A stretch of DNA of 40,175 nucleotides from a virus. This document shows, in pieces, positions 24,129 to 31,488 of the stretch (positions are counted from its first letter, which is position 1; the number at the start of each line of letters is the position of its first letter). The notes below the pieces were generated by a model, which saw only the letters and a list, made by a program, of their open reading frames with translations, did no database searches and had not been told where the DNA came from. A program made the translations under genes and the position numbers. The stretch is taken from positions 1 to 40,175 of IMG/VR virus record IMGVR_UViG_3300025132_000096, one strand, 5' to 3'.

Positions 24129-24141
24129 TTAGGGGTCGCAA
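24111..24141 (+). promoter_or_regulatory. TTGACAAC-N16-GTCGCAA early element
   Basis: TTGACAAC at 24111-24118 and GTCGCAA at 24135-24141 have the same spacing as the elements at 22099 and 25438. TATAGT (24124-24129) lies only 7 nt after TTGACA, too close for a normal -35/-10 pair. It overlaps the end of the upstream gene and leads into the gene at 24177. Confidence 0.5.
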
Positions 24142-24176
24142 TCGCAACGGTTAACCCGAAGGAGAACCGACAACGT

Positions 24177-24575
24177 ATGCGTAAGACAAAGACAACCTCG
24201 ACGGTGCTACAGCGTTTAGCTGATGCCGCCGGAGTCAGGTTAGGCAGAGACGGCAAGCTTTGGCTCGTACACACAGCGGACCTGCTCACCCCAAGTCAAA
24301 AAAAAGAATGGCGCGAATGGGGATTCAGGACAGAACCTCGACCGCAAAACTCCACGAAAGCCCTAGCCACCTTGGCTCTCTGTCTTTTTGAAAAGTACAG
24401 GAAGGCAGACCCAGACAAGTGGGAAGCACTGCGCCAAGAGGTGCGCTATGACCCCGGCACCCGAAGGCACAGTTGGAGCACTCGAATCCAACTGGAAGTT
24501 GCGGTGCCGACTAAGGGCTTATCCTGTAACGAAGAAGTAGCATTACAAAGACTCGCGATTACGGAGATAGAATGA
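24177..24575 (+). CDS. Early protein of unknown function
   Basis: A 132-aa protein, MRKTKTTSTVLQRLADAAGVRLGRDGKLWLVHTADLLTPSQKKEWREWGFRTEPRP, with a basic N-terminus and a helical middle (KALATLALCLFEKYRKADPDKWEALRQEV). It could bind nucleic acid, judged only by charge. AAGGAG lies 13 nt upstream, longer than usual. Its TGA overlaps the next ATG. Confidence 0.75.
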   Translation: MRKTKTTSTVLQRLADAAGVRLGRDGKLWLVHTADLLTPSQKKEWREWGFRTEPRPQNSTKALATLALCLFEKYRKADPDKWEALRQEVRYDPGTRRHSWSTRIQLEVAVPTKGLSCNEEVALQRLAITEIE

Positions 24576-24865
24576 AAACCACCGACGAAGGGAGAACTAA
24601 GATGAAGGAAGGTTCCGATTATCGGCATGGGGAAAATGGCGCATGGGTTTACAATCAGAACTGCGTTCGCTCAGGTCATGTAGTGAATTTCGCAGAAGTG
24701 GAGGCTTTTAGCGAAAGAACTGAGGCTGATGAGGAGCATAGCGATTGGACTTGGTGGCCTTTGGATTACGCTCAAAGAACACTGGCTGACGAAGGGAATG
24801 GTGTCGGCCCAAACCACGTGTTCCGTCTACGTGCCGCCGCTAATGTGATTCGCTACAATGATTGA
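24572..24865 (+). CDS. Early protein of unknown function
   Basis: A 97-aa protein with a Trp-rich centre (HSDWTWWPLDYAQRTLADEG). Two starts are plausible: ATG 24572, overlapping the previous stop as ATGA with CGGAG nearby, and ATG 24602 with GGGAG 8 nt upstream. It overlaps the transglycosylase start. No family was recognised. Confidence 0.7.
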   Translation: MKTTDEGRTKMKEGSDYRHGENGAWVYNQNCVRSGHVVNFAEVEAFSERTEADEEHSDWTWWPLDYAQRTLADEGNGVGPNHVFRLRAAANVIRYND

Positions 24866-25427
24866 ACGCCTGACCTACTGGCTTGTGGTCTGTGTGATGT
24901 GGGCTATGGGCCTACTGACTATCTACCAGTTAGTCAGAATGACCTCCGACGAAGTGGTGCCAGTCGTTCAGTTAGAACCCATTCAAGCAGTGGTTCTCGA
25001 TCCAGTCGCTAGTCATTTAGATAACTGGAGGTGGCCGTGCAGTGGAGACGGCTGTGCAAACAGCAACGCCATCGGCAGGATAGCTACGTCAGTTAGATAT
25101 CACAGCAAGCGCACAGGTATCTCACAGCGTTTACTGGTCGGCATCTTGATGGTCGAAAACCCGTGGCTCGACACCACGGCTGTCAGCTATGCCGGAGCGG
25201 TCGGACTTATGCAGGTCATGCCCATGCACACTGAGGCGTGGCCTGAGTGTACGCTCCCACTCGAATCTATTGAAGGATCTATATGCAGAGGTGCGTCCAT
25301 CATCTCTGCGTTCATGCTCCGGGGTAACGAGACGCAAGCACTTTTGCGCTACAACGGTTGCCGACAACGGTACTGTCAGGGCTACCCTCGTAAAGTGTTG
25401 CAGGAGGCAGAGTTATACGATGGTTGA
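24858..25427 (+). CDS. Membrane-anchored lytic transglycosylase (SLT type)
   Basis: A 189-aa protein. Residues 6-27 (TYWLVVCVMWAMGLLTIYQLV) form a membrane anchor or signal anchor. The SLT domain follows: catalytic Glu100 in ILMVEN, GAVGLMQVMP at 113-122 and LLRYNGC at 162-168. It cleaves peptidoglycan glycan strands in the periplasm. It is encoded in the early arm, far from the lysis cassette, which lacks an obvious endolysin. It may be the lysis enzyme or may act locally at another stage. Four or more Cys suggest disulfides. Confidence 0.88.
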   Translation: MIERLTYWLVVCVMWAMGLLTIYQLVRMTSDEVVPVVQLEPIQAVVLDPVASHLDNWRWPCSGDGCANSNAIGRIATSVRYHSKRTGISQRLLVGILMVENPWLDTTAVSYAGAVGLMQVMPMHTEAWPECTLPLESIEGSICRGASIISAFMLRGNETQALLRYNGCRQRYCQGYPRKVLQEAELYDG

Positions 25428-25437
25428 GTAGTGGGGC

Positions 25438-25468
25438 TTGACAACCCTATTATGATTTGGTGTCGCAA
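25438..25468 (+). promoter_or_regulatory. TTGACAAC-N16-GTCGCAA early element
   Basis: TTGACAAC at 25438-25445 and GTCGCAA at 25462-25468 repeat the spacing at 22099 and 24111. TATGAT (25451-25456) sits 7 nt after TTGACA. It lies in the short gap before the DUF3846 gene. Confidence 0.5.
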
Positions 25469-25496
25469 AAGAGACGCAACTTTTTCGGAGGACACT

Positions 25497-25916
25497 ATGT
25501 TCGCAGTGAAGCATCCCAAGCGTGGTTGGGAACAGCGTGAAGGTATACCCACCTTGGCACAGATGCAGGAAATCGTCGGTGGCAACATAGAGCATTTTTA
25601 CCTTCCGCTTAAAGGCCGCATGGGTAACGAAAAGCAAATCGACCTGTTCGTAAACGAAGAGGGCAAGCTCTTAGACCTGCCAGTGAACATAGGGATACTC
25701 AACATAGACGAGCTTGCCCTAGTTGACATACTCGTTGGCCCGATCATAGCGGTGCGCCATGACCTAGAAGGCGAGACGGCAACACTCACAGACGACGACC
25801 TTGGAATCCTGAAGCGGCTAGAGGGAGCCGTGAAAACCGAAGAGCTAGTCTTTATACCCGCAGAACACGAAATGTTTTCTTACGCTTTGAGGAGGTTAGG
25901 CCGTGAGTCTTCGTAG
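25497..25916 (+). CDS. DUF3846-like protein
   Basis: A 139-aa protein. IPTLAQMQEIVGGNIEHFYLP, DLFVNEEGKLLDLPVNIG and VDILVGPIIAVRHD match the order of conserved elements in DUF3846 proteins of phages. Function of the family is not established. CGGAGG lies 6 nt before ATG 25497. A likely distant paralogue is encoded at 26544-26909. Confidence 0.82.
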   Translation: MFAVKHPKRGWEQREGIPTLAQMQEIVGGNIEHFYLPLKGRMGNEKQIDLFVNEEGKLLDLPVNIGILNIDELALVDILVGPIIAVRHDLEGETATLTDDDLGILKRLEGAVKTEELVFIPAEHEMFSYALRRLGRESS

Positions 25917-26547
25917 AGCGAGTAAACGAAAGGCAAAAAGAAAGGCGTTAAGTGAGGGCGCACTACCTGAGTGGACTCCGTTCAAGGATGTTACCCACCT
26001 CATGCCTAACGCTGAAGTGTATGCAGAGAGGGACAGGCAGAACAACACTGTGGCTCGTTGCTACGCTAACAGTAGGTATGAGGCTTGGGTAACAGAGATC
26101 CCGAATGGCGTAACCTACATTTCGTTTAAGGCTCTCGACAAGAGAGCGATGCACGATTGGCGTGAGTTCTGGAGAATCAAAAATGAACTTACGCATGAGG
26201 ACCGGGAAGCGATTGAAATTTACCCCGGCGCGTGGCGTGTCGTCGATACGTCGAATCAGTACCACCTCTGGGTACTGCCCGAAGGCCAAGCGATCAACCT
26301 TGGCTACACCTGCCCTGATGTAAGCGAGGGCTTTCCTGACAGGTACACCTTCCAGAAGGGAAGGCAACGTGAGATACCTGCATGGATGAAAAGATTTAAA
26401 ACTGATCCGGGATCGTACACAGGAGGAGGTGCACATGGATGCGGCCCGTGGCGTTGGTCTAGCGCAAAGAAGTTGAAGTTAGTGATTGCTCGTACACACC
26501 TCGAAGCTCTTGAAAGGATAGGAAGTCGGTACTGGAACAAGCGATGA
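25903..26547 (+). CDS. DUF7694-like protein
   Basis: A 214-aa protein. The N-terminus is very basic (MSLRRASKRKAKRKALSEG). The central segment HDWREFWRIKNELTHEDREAIEIYPGAWRVVDTSNQYHLWVLPEG matches the DUF7694 pattern found in phage proteins of unknown role. The C-terminal half is an additional domain with a Gly/Cys-rich turn (TGGGAHGCGPWRWSSAK). It starts at GTG 25903, overlapping the upstream gene by 14 nt. Confidence 0.8.
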   Translation: MSLRRASKRKAKRKALSEGALPEWTPFKDVTHLMPNAEVYAERDRQNNTVARCYANSRYEAWVTEIPNGVTYISFKALDKRAMHDWREFWRIKNELTHEDREAIEIYPGAWRVVDTSNQYHLWVLPEGQAINLGYTCPDVSEGFPDRYTFQKGRQREIPAWMKRFKTDPGSYTGGGAHGCGPWRWSSAKKLKLVIARTHLEALERIGSRYWNKR

Positions 26548-26909
26548 AAACAGTCTACGCAGTATTGGACTACGCAGAGCATTGGGACTGGGTGCTCCAC
26601 ACAGGAGTGCCCAGTAGCTCTCAAATAAAAGAATACGTGCAGGGTCCGTACACAGCCTGTTCAGGCGACTTTGATTTCAAGTTGCTCGTAAACCGATACG
26701 GAGCTTGGGCCTTTAGAGGTCAAGGTCCGTCTGGCTCGCTTATCAAAATAAGAGATGGCGTAGCATACGGTATGCTGTGTGGGCCTGTCGTGGCAGTGCG
26801 CTATGACGACGACGGGAACATTGTTTCGCTGACCACAGATGACATAGCAAAACTACACAGCATGGTAGACGAAGGATACTGTTACAACCTACCCCCCTTG
26901 ACAACGTAA
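26544..26909 (+). CDS. DUF3846-related paralogue
   Basis: A 121-aa protein. The second half, LLVNRYGAWAFRGQ...DGVAYGMLCGPVVAVRYDDDGNIVSLTTDDIAKLHSM, aligns in order and spacing with FVNEEGKL...LVDILVGPIIAVRHDLEGETATLTDDDLGILKRL of the gene at 25497. I infer divergence from a common ancestor. The VGG motif of DUF3846 is lost. Its last codons overlap the regulatory dyad at 26898-26932. Confidence 0.72.
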   Translation: MKTVYAVLDYAEHWDWVLHTGVPSSSQIKEYVQGPYTACSGDFDFKLLVNRYGAWAFRGQGPSGSLIKIRDGVAYGMLCGPVVAVRYDDDGNIVSLTTDDIAKLHSMVDEGYCYNLPPLTT

Positions 26910-26949
26910 TCCTGCTGTGGTTATCGTTGTCATAAGTCGCAACGGCGAC
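26898..26949 (+). promoter_or_regulatory. TTGACAAC promoter/operator with an 8-bp dyad and leader hairpin
   Basis: TTGACAAC (26898-26905) has TTATCG 17 nt later, a weak sigma70-type pair. TGACAACG (26899-26906) and CGTTGTCA (26925-26932) form a perfect inverted repeat with an 18-nt spacer, suggesting an operator over the promoter. The leader then has GTCGC-AACG-GCGAC (26936-26949), a 5-bp tetraloop hairpin. It precedes the gene at 26972. Confidence 0.55.
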
Positions 26950-26971
26950 ACCTTTAGCTAGTGAGGTACTA

Positions 26972-27283
26972 TTGAGCGTGAGAATTATCTGCGTAGTGTG
27001 CGGAGTAGAGTCAGGCTCACCAGACTCCACTCCAGTGGAGAGCGTGTGTGGTCATCTCAGTTGCATAGCATTAACCACCGACGCAGTGACCTCATTCACA
27101 GTAACCAGTCTTTTTGATAAGGCTGCTCGTAGGTCTGTGTATGTGCAAAACCTTTCGCCGGAGGACAGCGACGACGATGTGCGCTTGGCGATTTCCAGAT
27201 ACCAAAGAGCACGGAAACGTGCCATGTATGCAGCGGAGGTCTGCAAAGAAAATGACAGAAGCCGAAGCCAAGAAGACTTATGA
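26972..27283 (+). CDS. Small zinc-ribbon-like early protein
   Basis: A 103-aa protein. CVVC near residue 8 and CGHLSC near residue 26 could bind zinc; the C-terminal half is helical and basic (ISRYQRARKRAMYAAEVCKEND). TTG 26972 is 8 nt after GAGG and is preferred; GTG 26978 is an alternative. It overlaps the next gene by 32 nt. No specific family is claimed. Confidence 0.62.
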   Translation: MSVRIICVVCGVESGSPDSTPVESVCGHLSCIALTTDAVTSFTVTSLFDKAARRSVYVQNLSPEDSDDDVRLAISRYQRARKRAMYAAEVCKENDRSRSQEDL

Positions 27284-27689
27284 AGCACAGCTAACCGAAA
27301 TGCTTGCTTTGTATAACGAAGCCAAGTGGACACCCGGACAGCACAAGGGCAAGTGTGCGGAGGATGTGATGGAGGAAGAAGTTCCTCCGAAACACTGGGT
27401 AATAGTCCGTCGTCTTTTGATAGATGAAGTGCGCTACTCAGACAAAGTGACGACTTGCAATTTTTGCAATCAGAAGTTTGAAAGCCACCGACAGATGGTG
27501 GCGCACAGGGGCCATCAGCACCCTGAACGGCTCAAGAACTGGCGCAACCGTGGCATCCCAAGGGATTACAGGGGAGGTGTCCAGATCACGTACATCATGC
27601 GGAAGTACGGAATCAGGCGAGCCGATTGTTACAAGGTATTAGCTGATAACAATGTACCTCTAAGGGAGGAGGTAGAACGCTATGAGTAA
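27252..27689 (+). CDS. C2H2 zinc-finger protein
   Basis: A 145-aa protein. CNFCNQKFESHRQMVAHRGHQH has the C-x2-C-x12-H-x5-H spacing of a C2H2 finger with the Phe and hydrophobic core positions filled. The following segment (ITYIMRKYGIRRADCYKVLADNNVP) looks like a small helix-turn-helix. Classical C2H2 fingers are uncommon in phages. I chose ATG 27252, 12 nt after GGAGG. It may bind DNA or RNA. Confidence 0.7.
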   Translation: MTEAEAKKTYEAQLTEMLALYNEAKWTPGQHKGKCAEDVMEEEVPPKHWVIVRRLLIDEVRYSDKVTTCNFCNQKFESHRQMVAHRGHQHPERLKNWRNRGIPRDYRGGVQITYIMRKYGIRRADCYKVLADNNVPLREEVERYE

Positions 27690-27951
27690 CTGGCACCCGA
27701 AGACCGAAGGAATCTTAGCTGAGATAGAGCAAGGCATAGACTATCTCGAAAGGGTTGATAACGATCCTGTGTACGTTCGCAATCGCAGTAAGATCAGCGA
27801 CAACCTTAACAGGTTGTCTGCGTTGGCCGCTGATGGATGTCGAGCTTCGCTTATGCGTGAGTTCATTTTAGATGTAGCGACTAACGAAGAAGCGTGGAGA
27901 GCACTGACACCAGAACAGCGCAGTAAAATGCGGGAGGCATTAGGGACATGA
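27682..27951 (+). CDS. Small helical early protein
   Basis: An 89-aa all-helical protein, MSNWHPKTEGILAEIEQGIDYLERVDNDPVYVRNRSKISDNLNRLSALAADGCRASLMREF. It overlaps its neighbours by a few bases on both sides, with a GGGAGG ribosome site upstream. No family was recognised. Position before two HTH proteins suggests a regulatory or replication accessory role. Confidence 0.75.
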   Translation: MSNWHPKTEGILAEIEQGIDYLERVDNDPVYVRNRSKISDNLNRLSALAADGCRASLMREFILDVATNEEAWRALTPEQRSKMREALGT

Positions 27952-28136
27952 CACCTGAGACTCGAAGGGAAATACTCGTTGACTGTATGAAGCGCACAGG
28001 GTTATCACCTGAGCACTTCGCTCAACGAGAGCTAGGACGCGACAGGTCAACGATCTATCGTTGGTTGGCAGGAACGAGCAAGGTTCCAAACAGCGTAGCT
28101 GTTTACTTGACTCGTTACTGGAGGAGAGAGCCGTGA
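27948..28136 (+). CDS. HTH DNA-binding protein
   Basis: A 62-aa protein, MTPETRREILVDCMKRTGLSPEHFAQRELGRDRSTIYRWLAGTSKVPNSVAVYLTRYWR. The helix-turn-helix (LSPEHFAQRELGRDRSTIYRWLAG) is of the Cro/XRE kind, almost the whole protein. It could be the regulator acting on the TTGACAAC or dyad elements. Its stop overlaps the next GTG start. Confidence 0.78.
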   Translation: MTPETRREILVDCMKRTGLSPEHFAQRELGRDRSTIYRWLAGTSKVPNSVAVYLTRYWRREP

Positions 28137-28486
28137 GTCAGCTAGGCATCTTTGATGCACCTGTCGTCAGGAACTCTGACAGTGCTTACGCTCATAAAGC
28201 CGCTGATGCCATAGCTCCAAAGCTAGGCAAGATACAGCGTGAGGTCATAGAGGCGTACCGACAGTACGGGGATATGACTTCTAAAACTGCTGAAGCCTTG
28301 CCATGCTTTGCAAGTTACGGTAGATCCACTATCCAAAAACGAATATCAGAACTGAAGGGCGTAGGTATTCTTGAGTATGTGAAGGACTCACCAGACGCGA
28401 AGTACCGTCTAGTGGAAGATCGGGTGGACAACCCGTTGCCCCGGACAAGGCGAGAAGTTTGTCGCTGCTGCCGGAGGCCACTCTAA
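28133..28486 (+). CDS. Winged-helix protein with a C-terminal Cys cluster
   Basis: A 117-aa protein. LGKIQREVIEAYRQYGDMTSKTAEALPCFASYGRSTIQKRISELKGVGILEYVKDSPDAKYRLV is a winged-helix layout. The C-terminus REVCRCCRRPL has three Cys and several Arg. GTG 28133 is 8 nt after GGAG and overlaps the previous TGA. It probably binds DNA; the target is unknown. Confidence 0.75.
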   Translation: MSQLGIFDAPVVRNSDSAYAHKAADAIAPKLGKIQREVIEAYRQYGDMTSKTAEALPCFASYGRSTIQKRISELKGVGILEYVKDSPDAKYRLVEDRVDNPLPRTRREVCRCCRRPL

Positions 28487-28512
28487 AACGTTTCACTGCA
28501 TTGGAGGTGCAA

Positions 28513-29196
28513 GTGAGCACAGGTAAGATCATTATTCGACACACAGTGTCGGCAGGGTGGACCGCCGTGCCCCATCTTCTGACAGAAGATGCTAGGCTGA
28601 GTTGGAAAGCCAAGGCGTTATGGACATGGCTCGCGGGGCGACCAGACGGTTGGGTAGTGCGCTTGTCTCATTTAGTGACACAGGCTACTGACGGTATTGG
28701 TTCGGTTCGCACAGGTCTAGACGAGCTTGAAAAGCTAGGGTACATAAGCCGCAAGCAGTTGCGTGACGAAGACGGCAGGTTCATAGCCGTAGAGTACACC
28801 ATCAATCAAGCACCAGAGTCAGTTCAGCCGCATACGGAAAAACCGCATACGGATAATCGAACCCTAAACAACAAGAAACATAGCAATAAGAAAAAGATTA
28901 CCCCGGAGGTAGGTGCTGCGTATAAGCGGTTGTGGTCAGAGTACCCTTCCCGTGGAGATCACCCTAACAGCTATCCGGCAGGACTGTCTGCATACAGCAG
29001 ACTGATAGATGCAGGGCACTCAGCAGAGCTAATCTTACTGGCTGTCAGTAGGTATGCTGCATACGTGCAAGAGAATATCAAAGAACCACAGTACGTGATG
29101 TCTACCGCACGATTCTTGTCGGCTGACTGGGAAACCTTCGCAGAAGACTCTAAGCCAGAGACGACCACTTCCAGTGATGGGTTGAAGTTCCTATGA
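28513..29196 (+). CDS. Replication initiation protein (winged-helix N-terminus)
   Basis: A 227-aa protein. Residues 5-85 (IIIRHTVSAGWTAVPHLLTEDARLSWKAKALWTWLAGRPDGWVVRLSHLV and GSVRTGLDELEKLGYISRKQ) form the winged helix typical of phage replication initiators. After a Lys/Asn-rich linker, a C-terminal helical part (SYPAGLSAYSRLIDAGHSAELILLAVSRYAAYVQEN) resembles helicase-loader segments. GTG 28513 has GGAGG 6 nt upstream. It lies directly before the helicase, supporting a role in loading it at the origin. Confidence 0.8.
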   Translation: MSTGKIIIRHTVSAGWTAVPHLLTEDARLSWKAKALWTWLAGRPDGWVVRLSHLVTQATDGIGSVRTGLDELEKLGYISRKQLRDEDGRFIAVEYTINQAPESVQPHTEKPHTDNRTLNNKKHSNKKKITPEVGAAYKRLWSEYPSRGDHPNSYPAGLSAYSRLIDAGHSAELILLAVSRYAAYVQENIKEPQYVMSTARFLSADWETFAEDSKPETTTSSDGLKFL

Positions 29197-30107
29197 CATG
29201 GAAGATCAAGAACGTCTTAGACGGCTCGTCTGCTATAGACTATGGCAGTGGCTTGATCGGTGCTGACCTTAACCCGTTACCTACAGGCTTACGCTCATGG
29301 GATGCGGCTTGTTATGAAACCAATAACAAGGGCCTAGCGAATTGGTGGATGACCGTAATCGGAGGCGCAAGCAACTCAGGTAAGACCCAGTTATTACAGC
29401 ACCTGCTTAGGCAAGCGTGGCTGAACCACATGAACCCCGGCTTGATTACGATGGAGGTGCCTCTTACCGGGATACAGCGTTCTGTCTACAGCAGGATCAC
29501 AGACTTCAATTACCACGACTTAATGCCGCACACGTTTGGAGATGGTGGGGCAGCAGAAAAGGTTGTCTCTTTATCTAATCAAGTTAAGAAGTATGCAGGT
29601 AGCGAGCGCAGTTTTATGGTCGCTGAACACGACGGCTCACCTGACTTGAACGCGATCTTAGAGATGTGCTACGCTATGAAGGAGTCGGGCTGTGGCGTGA
29701 TTGGCCTAGACCACCTGCAACTTATTAAGTCTCCCATAGGTGAGATATCTGATAGGGCGACAGAGATCGCAGAAGAGCTTCGTAGGTTCGCTCATAAGGA
29801 GCGGATACTTGTGTTGGCTCTGTCTCAGTTGAATCGGTTCGCGAGCCGGGAGCGTGGACGTCGCCCTATTTGCCAAGACCTGTGGGGCGGCACCAGTATG
29901 GAGAGCAACGCTAATCAGGTAATCCTGATTGACCACACGTTTATGAGGCGTGACATGGAGTACACACACATCATTCGTACCCGGCTCATATTAGATAAAA
30001 ACCGTGAAGGTCCGAACAGGGTTAGCATGGACGTTGAGGCAAACTTTGTAACTGGAACATGGCGGGAAGCAGAGCCTCACGAAGAGCATTTGTGGGAAGA
30101 CGGTTGA
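29193..30107 (+). CDS. DnaB-type replicative helicase (ATPase domain only)
   Basis: A 304-aa protein. Walker A GGASNSGKT is at residues 57-65, Walker B VIGLDHLQ near Asp173, and ALSQLNR near 210, as in DnaB helicases. The usual N-terminal DnaB domain and any primase domain are missing, giving a RecA-core protein of the length seen in some phages. It unwinds the replication fork and probably works with host primase and polymerase. ATG overlaps the initiator stop. Confidence 0.88.
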   Translation: MTWKIKNVLDGSSAIDYGSGLIGADLNPLPTGLRSWDAACYETNNKGLANWWMTVIGGASNSGKTQLLQHLLRQAWLNHMNPGLITMEVPLTGIQRSVYSRITDFNYHDLMPHTFGDGGAAEKVVSLSNQVKKYAGSERSFMVAEHDGSPDLNAILEMCYAMKESGCGVIGLDHLQLIKSPIGEISDRATEIAEELRRFAHKERILVLALSQLNRFASRERGRRPICQDLWGGTSMESNANQVILIDHTFMRRDMEYTHIIRTRLILDKNREGPNRVSMDVEANFVTGTWREAEPHEEHLWEDG

Positions 30108-30121
30108 CAATGGTTGTCAAC
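30103..30121. promoter_or_regulatory. 8-bp inverted repeat over a gene start
   Basis: GTTGACAA (30103-30110) and TTGTCAAC (30114-30121) flank TGG. The repeat covers the helicase TGA and the possible ATG at 30110. It reuses TTGACA and could be an operator, or an mRNA hairpin limiting translation of the next gene. Confidence 0.5.
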
Positions 30122-30652
30122 GAGTTTACTGTTAACGAAGAACTTCTTCTTAGGAGAATTGAGAGTATGGCAATACACAAGTTGCGCGAAGGTCCAGTAA
30201 CCATGCAGGTTTCTGGGGCAACGGTGGTCGAAGGAAAGTATGGCAGTCAGGTAAGGTTTGATGGCGTGTTTATGGACGACGACAACGCCTCGCTTTACAT
30301 CAGCGAGCGATCTGCTGTCAATCAGCTAGAGCGGATTGCGCTTACCGTCGATACCTGTGCAGGTGAAACGCTTCACTTTGAGCACGTTCACAAAGACGAC
30401 CGCACCTACACTAACATTAAGCGTGTCACAAGTGAGAGCGCACCCAGTGCCCCTGCTGCTCCCGCAGCTACCCCTGTGGTTTCTATTGCAAGCACACCTG
30501 CTGCAAAGTCTTCTTTTGAAAGCAAGTACGAGCAGTGTCTTGGCATAGCGTTACAGCACTGTGAAGGACTAGCAGAGCAGGGTTGGCAGGTCGAAACGTC
30601 TGATCTAGTTGCAATGACAGCAACGCTGTTTATACAAGCAAACAGACGGTGA
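30110..30652 (+). CDS. Replication-region protein of unknown function
   Basis: A 180-aa protein. KLREGPVTMQVSGATVVEGKYGSQVRFDGVFMDDDNASLYISERSAVNQLERI suggests a small beta-barrel, possibly OB-like. An Ala/Pro-rich linker and a C-terminal helical part (FESKYEQCLGIALQHCEGLAEQGWQ) follow. The position between helicase and nuclease fits a single-strand-binding or recombination accessory protein, but that is inference. ATG 30167, with AGGAG 10 nt upstream, is an alternative start. Confidence 0.7.
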   Translation: MVVNEFTVNEELLLRRIESMAIHKLREGPVTMQVSGATVVEGKYGSQVRFDGVFMDDDNASLYISERSAVNQLERIALTVDTCAGETLHFEHVHKDDRTYTNIKRVTSESAPSAPAAPAATPVVSIASTPAAKSSFESKYEQCLGIALQHCEGLAEQGWQVETSDLVAMTATLFIQANRR

Positions 30653-31488
30653 CGATCACCAACAGGCACAACCTACCTGCTTCGTTTGTAGAAGCGGTAC
30701 GGCGTGACCCCTATCAGGGCGGTGGAGACATATCAGCCACCGCTCTGATAGACTCGCCTCAACGCAGAGCGTTGATCCACAAGCACAAATCTAAAATAGA
30801 TACAGATGTGTCTAGCATGGTGTGGGCACTATTGGGGTCAGCCGTGCACCACATCCTCGAACGCTCAGAGGTGGATGGCGTAGTCGTGGAAGAGCGGTTG
30901 TACGCCAACATAGGCGGTTGGGAAGTCTCTGGTCAGTTTGACAGGTACAACCCTGAAACAAAAGCCTTGCAGGATTACAAGGTTACAACCGTCTACAAGC
31001 TAGGTGGCGACAAGAAGGACTGGACCCGGCAGCTAAATGTGCTGCGGTGGTTGTGTTATCAAAATGACATAGAAGTCGAGTCGTTGCAGATATGCACAAT
31101 CCTGCGCGACTGGTCGCACAGCCGGAGTCTGCGTGATGGGGGCTATCCTGCTACCAATGTTGTAATGGTAGACATCGAAATGTGGCCGATCCCTCAGACT
31201 GAAGAGTATATCAAAGAACGTGTAGCTCTGCACCGTGCAGCTAGGGACGGCAATGCAGCCTCTTGCACTGACGAAGAGAGATGGTATTCAGGAGACAAGT
31301 GGGCAGTGAAAAAGCCCACCAGTAAACGTGCATTGCGTGTCTTTGACAATCGCCAAGATGCAGAGGATTACAAAACAGATAGCACCATCGTCGAACATCG
31401 CCCCGGAGAGTACAGGCGTTGCCTGAACTTCTGTGAGGCCGCACCCTTTTGCGAGCAATGGAATAATGGGAAAGTCTCAGAGAGATAA
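30649..31488 (+). CDS. PD-(D/E)XK exonuclease (RecB/Cas4-like)
   Basis: A 279-aa protein. GSAVHHILE (63-71) is the GxxxH motif, Asp98 lies in SGQFDRY, Asp109-Tyr-Lys111 in LQDYKV, and Gln128 in RQLNVLRWL, the standard order of RecB-like nucleases. CEAAPFCEQW near the end could belong to a Cys cluster but is incomplete for an iron-sulfur site. GTG 30649 overlaps the previous TGA. It likely processes DNA ends in replication or recombination. Confidence 0.86.
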   Translation: MTITNRHNLPASFVEAVRRDPYQGGGDISATALIDSPQRRALIHKHKSKIDTDVSSMVWALLGSAVHHILERSEVDGVVVEERLYANIGGWEVSGQFDRYNPETKALQDYKVTTVYKLGGDKKDWTRQLNVLRWLCYQNDIEVESLQICTILRDWSHSRSLRDGGYPATNVVMVDIEMWPIPQTEEYIKERVALHRAARDGNAASCTDEERWYSGDKWAVKKPTSKRALRVFDNRQDAEDYKTDSTIVEHRPGEYRRCLNFCEAAPFCEQWNNGKVSER

